From: an uncultured Lachnospiraceae bacterium
GTDB taxonomy: Bacteria; Bacillota; Clostridia; Lachnospirales; Lachnospiraceae
DNA: 64,000 nt
Direction of reading: 5' to 3'
Assembly (NCBI GenBank): GCA_900316805.1
Contig: ONEJ01000065.1
Coordinates: forward strand, 1-64,000
The position numbers and the translations under genes are program-made. Below, piece by piece: positions 61,960 to 64,000 of the stretch. The notes beneath the pieces were generated by a model. The model ran no database searches and was not told the DNA's origin. It saw nothing but the letters and a program-made list of their open reading frames with translations. Positions within the stretch are counted from its first letter, which is position 1. Each line of letters opens with the position of its first letter.

Positions 61960-63285
61960 TTACTCATTTTGATCATTCTCTTCCACATCGCCCGGCTCCT
62001 CGGAATTTTCTGTTTGATTTTCCTCAGATTCCTGCGAAGAGATCATAACTGCAATTGTAATTGGCTGATAAGCATAAAGTTCCTCATCCAGCCTCAGATT
62101 CAGAGTTACACGGTGAGTTCCCTCCGTCAGTCCCTCCACATTGATCTCAGCGGAAATATCGGATGCGCTCAGCCGTTCCAGATTTTTCCTTAGTCCATTG
62201 ATAGTCACCGGGACAGCCGTATCCTCGAACTGCAGCTGATACCCCGCTGTCAGACCCTGCACGGAAATACGGTTCGTGCTGATTTCATAGGTCTTAGGTT
62301 CGTATGCCTCGATTCTCACCGTTACGGTGATCGTAGCATCCGAAGGGTTCACCAGTTCTGTTCCTTCCGGCAGGTACTCTGTAATATCGATAGAGGTGGA
62401 TAAATCCTCTCTTGCACCGGATACATTCAGCACCTCTCCGGGAATTTCAATGGACAGCAGCGGGTTAAGGACATTGGTAGCTCCTTTTAACTTCACGCTC
62501 TCCGGGGAGCTGTTGATTTCCACCACCCGATAATCTCCATAAGGTTTTCCGGCGATATTAAAGGAAAGGGGAAGTTCCTTCACACTCAGGATCTTTGCCG
62601 AAACCGTAACTGTATTATTACTTAGGGTCAGTCTGGTGGGATCCACCTCATTGCCATGCTCATCGTACAGAATCGGAATAACATTATCCGATAAATTGAC
62701 AGACATGCCTTCTACATCAATGGTTGCCACAACACTGGATATCTTCTTGACTATGGATGCCGGTCCCGATACATTCAGAACATTCGGATTGGTCACGGCC
62801 ACCTCTCCAAGGGCATATCCCTCTGCCACATGACCACTGGTTGCCGCTGTAACCATATACCGGTGGCTCATCAGATCCTCCAGAGAAACCTCCAGATATT
62901 TATTTTTCCCATTATATTTCAATGCCGAATTCTGCCTTCTGCTGGTAATCTCGATGGGCACACTTGCCTTGACACCACTCTTATCCAGAATCATACGGTT
63001 CATATCCGCAACTGCAGTAAAATCAGTATCCTCAAGCTTATCCAGCACACTGCGCTTCCCCGATACGGAAAAGGATACGGTATTTGTTCCGTCCAGAACC
63101 TCATAGCATTTATTCATCTCTGTAACTGCTGATTGATTTTCCACCGTCACATTGGTGGTAAAAGTCCTGGTCTTGGTGGGGTCATCTATATTATATACAA
63201 CCAGCCACAAAACGAAAGCAAAAAAAACAGCCAGCAGCTTAAATCCCAGATTATTCGTCAAGGTTTTGAGAATCTTTTTTGCCAT
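61960..63285 (-). CDS. cdaR: CdaR (YbbR-domain regulator of diadenylate cyclase)
   Basis: This is a 441-residue membrane-anchored protein with one N-terminal helix (NNLGFKLLAVFFAFVLWLVV) and four extracytoplasmic YbbR-like repeats (about 50-410), followed by an acidic Glu/Asn-rich tail. It modulates the cyclase CdaA. ATG at 63285 has AGGAGG eight bases upstream; an upstream in-frame ATG adds nine unconserved residues. The start lies inside the 3' end of cdaA (35 bp overlap). Confidence 0.93.
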   Translation of the reverse strand: MAKKILKTLTNNLGFKLLAVFFAFVLWLVVYNIDDPTKTRTFTTNVTVENQSAVTEMNKCYEVLDGTNTVSFSVSGKRSVLDKLEDTDFTAVADMNRMILDKSGVKASVPIEITSRRQNSALKYNGKNKYLEVSLEDLMSHRYMVTAATSGHVAEGYALGEVAVTNPNVLNVSGPASIVKKISSVVATIDVEGMSVNLSDNVIPILYDEHGNEVDPTRLTLSNNTVTVSAKILSVKELPLSFNIAGKPYGDYRVVEINSSPESVKLKGATNVLNPLLSIEIPGEVLNVSGAREDLSTSIDITEYLPEGTELVNPSDATITVTVRIEAYEPKTYEISTNRISVQGLTAGYQLQFEDTAVPVTINGLRKNLERLSASDISAEINVEGLTEGTHRVTLNLRLDEELYAYQPITIAVMISSQESEENQTENSEEPGDVEENDQNE

Positions 63286-64000
63286 CCTTAAACCTCCTTC
63301 TGATCTGTTCAAGCTTTGTCGCCTCTCGATTCCGGTTCTGTACCAGAGCCAGCTTCTCCCTCAGAAAATCGCCGTCAATGCCGTGATAGATCTGTCCATT
63401 CATGGCAACAGACACTTTACCGGTCTCCTCGGAAACAACAATGGTCACAGAATCGCTCACTTCACTGATTCCTACCGCAGCCCGGTGTCTCGTCCCCAGA
63501 TCCTTGCTTAAGGAGAGACTGTCTGATAAAGGAAGATAACAGGTAGCGGAAACCACCCTGTCTCCCCGGATGATAACTGCACCATCATGAAGCGGCGTAT
63601 TTTTTTCAAAAATATTGATGAGAAGCTGGCTTGTCACAATGGCATCCACATCAATTCCCGTCCTGACGTATTCATTCAGCAGGATTTCATTCTCTACGAC
63701 GATCAATGCCCCGGTCTTTACTCTTCCCATGACAAAGGATGCCTTTACCAGTTCATCGATGGTTTTGTCGGAAAATTTATTTTCTTCGGTCTTTCCTAGA
63801 TTAAAAAGCCTGCCAAAAATGTTTTTCCCTCCCAGATTTTCCAGCGCATTGCGCAGTTCCGGCTGAAAAATGATCACCAGTGCGATCAAGCCCACATTCA
63901 GCGTATTTTCCCCCAGCCAAAGGATCGTATTCATCTGGAAAACAGCAGCGATCAGCACAAAAATCAAAAGCACAATAATGCCCTTAAACAGGTTCCATGC
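63251..64000 (-). CDS. cdaA: Diadenylate cyclase CdaA (5' end outside the window)
   Basis: The gene runs off the right edge: the frame stays open to 64000, and about 30-40 N-terminal residues are missing compared with the usual 270-280. The visible part has the last membrane helices (IIVLLIFVLIAAVF, NVGLIALVIIFQPELR) and the DAC domain with LHDGAVIIRG and GTRHRAAVG, the DGA and RHR motifs that bind ATP. It makes c-di-AMP from two ATP at the membrane, controlling osmolyte and wall homeostasis. Confidence 0.95.
   Translation of the reverse strand, partial: AWNLFKGIIVLLIFVLIAAVFQMNTILWLGENTLNVGLIALVIIFQPELRNALENLGGKNIFGRLFNLGKTEENKFSDKTIDELVKASFVMGRVKTGALIVVENEILLNEYVRTGIDVDAIVTSQLLINIFEKNTPLHDGAVIIRGDRVVSATCYLPLSDSLSLSKDLGTRHRAAVGISEVSDSVTIVVSEETGKVSVAMNGQIYHGIDGDFLREKLALVQNRNREATKLEQIRRRFKDGKKDSQNLDE

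Overview
The window looks like chromosome of a Gram-positive, endospore-forming Clostridia, most likely a member of the Lachnospiraceae. The signs are a complete spoIIAA-spoIIAB-sigF operon, a T-box in front of valS, a CIRCE operator on clpB, the cdaA-cdaR-glmM operon, FapA, LCP ligases and strong AGGAGG-type ribosome binding sites, in DNA of middling GC content. The species cannot be named from this. No rRNA, tRNA, CRISPR array or complete insertion sequence was seen. Only guaB with a CNNM-type membrane protein (199-2968) and a secreted metallo-beta-lactamase-fold protein (47743-49527) lie on the plus strand; everything else is on the minus strand.

Region by region (minus-strand operons are read from high to low coordinates). 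2965-8982 holds a compact Tad/Flp-like pilus or secretion locus: one CpaF-type ATPase, one F-type platform protein, four tiny proteins that start directly with a Flp-like xEYG motif and have no leader peptide, two pseudopilin-like proteins, a bitopic protein, and a large secreted protein with InlB-like domains and thirteen 5-residue Pro/Thr repeats. 9079-14665 holds a type Ic aspartate aminotransferase, rarA, and clpB under a CIRCE-controlled promoter. 14681-17051 is a polar amino-acid ABC transporter whose binding protein is circularly permuted. 17175-18675 is the sigma-F operon. 18772-20365 is a 49-residue protein plus a zinc-ribbon/TPR membrane protein. 20414-24820 is T-box-valS-fapA. 24842-28669 is an RND transporter with a coiled-coil insertion, followed upstream by a very small acidic-tailed membrane protein (28862-28990).

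29105-31558 is a scar: an intact polysaccharide deacetylase, a 133-bp degenerate copy of that gene's 5' end, and a 5'-truncated AAA/PD-(D/E)XK gene without its P-loop that begins exactly at the mtnN stop codon. Then come mtnN-luxS-pepF-arcC-gtrA, htrA, glmS, a UDPGP-family pyrophosphorylase, an LCP protein, a zinc-ribbon protein, a phosphoglucomutase, a secreted Ig-like protein, a second LCP protein and an acyltransferase (31560-47598).

49527-64000 is one long unidirectional block for cell-wall polymer synthesis. c-di-AMP cyclase, CdaR and GlmM are followed by an HPr-like protein, a WbaP-type initiating transferase, a GT2 glycosyltransferase, a TagGH-type exporter, LicD, TarI, TarJ, a TarL/TagF-type polymerase, ribulose-phosphate 3-epimerase and a polysaccharide pyruvyl transferase. 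My reading is that Rpe feeds ribulose-5-phosphate to TarJ and TarI to make CDP-ribitol for a ribitol-phosphate teichoic-type polymer that LicD decorates and LCP proteins attach to peptidoglycan. GlmS, GlmM and the UDPGP enzyme supply amino sugars.
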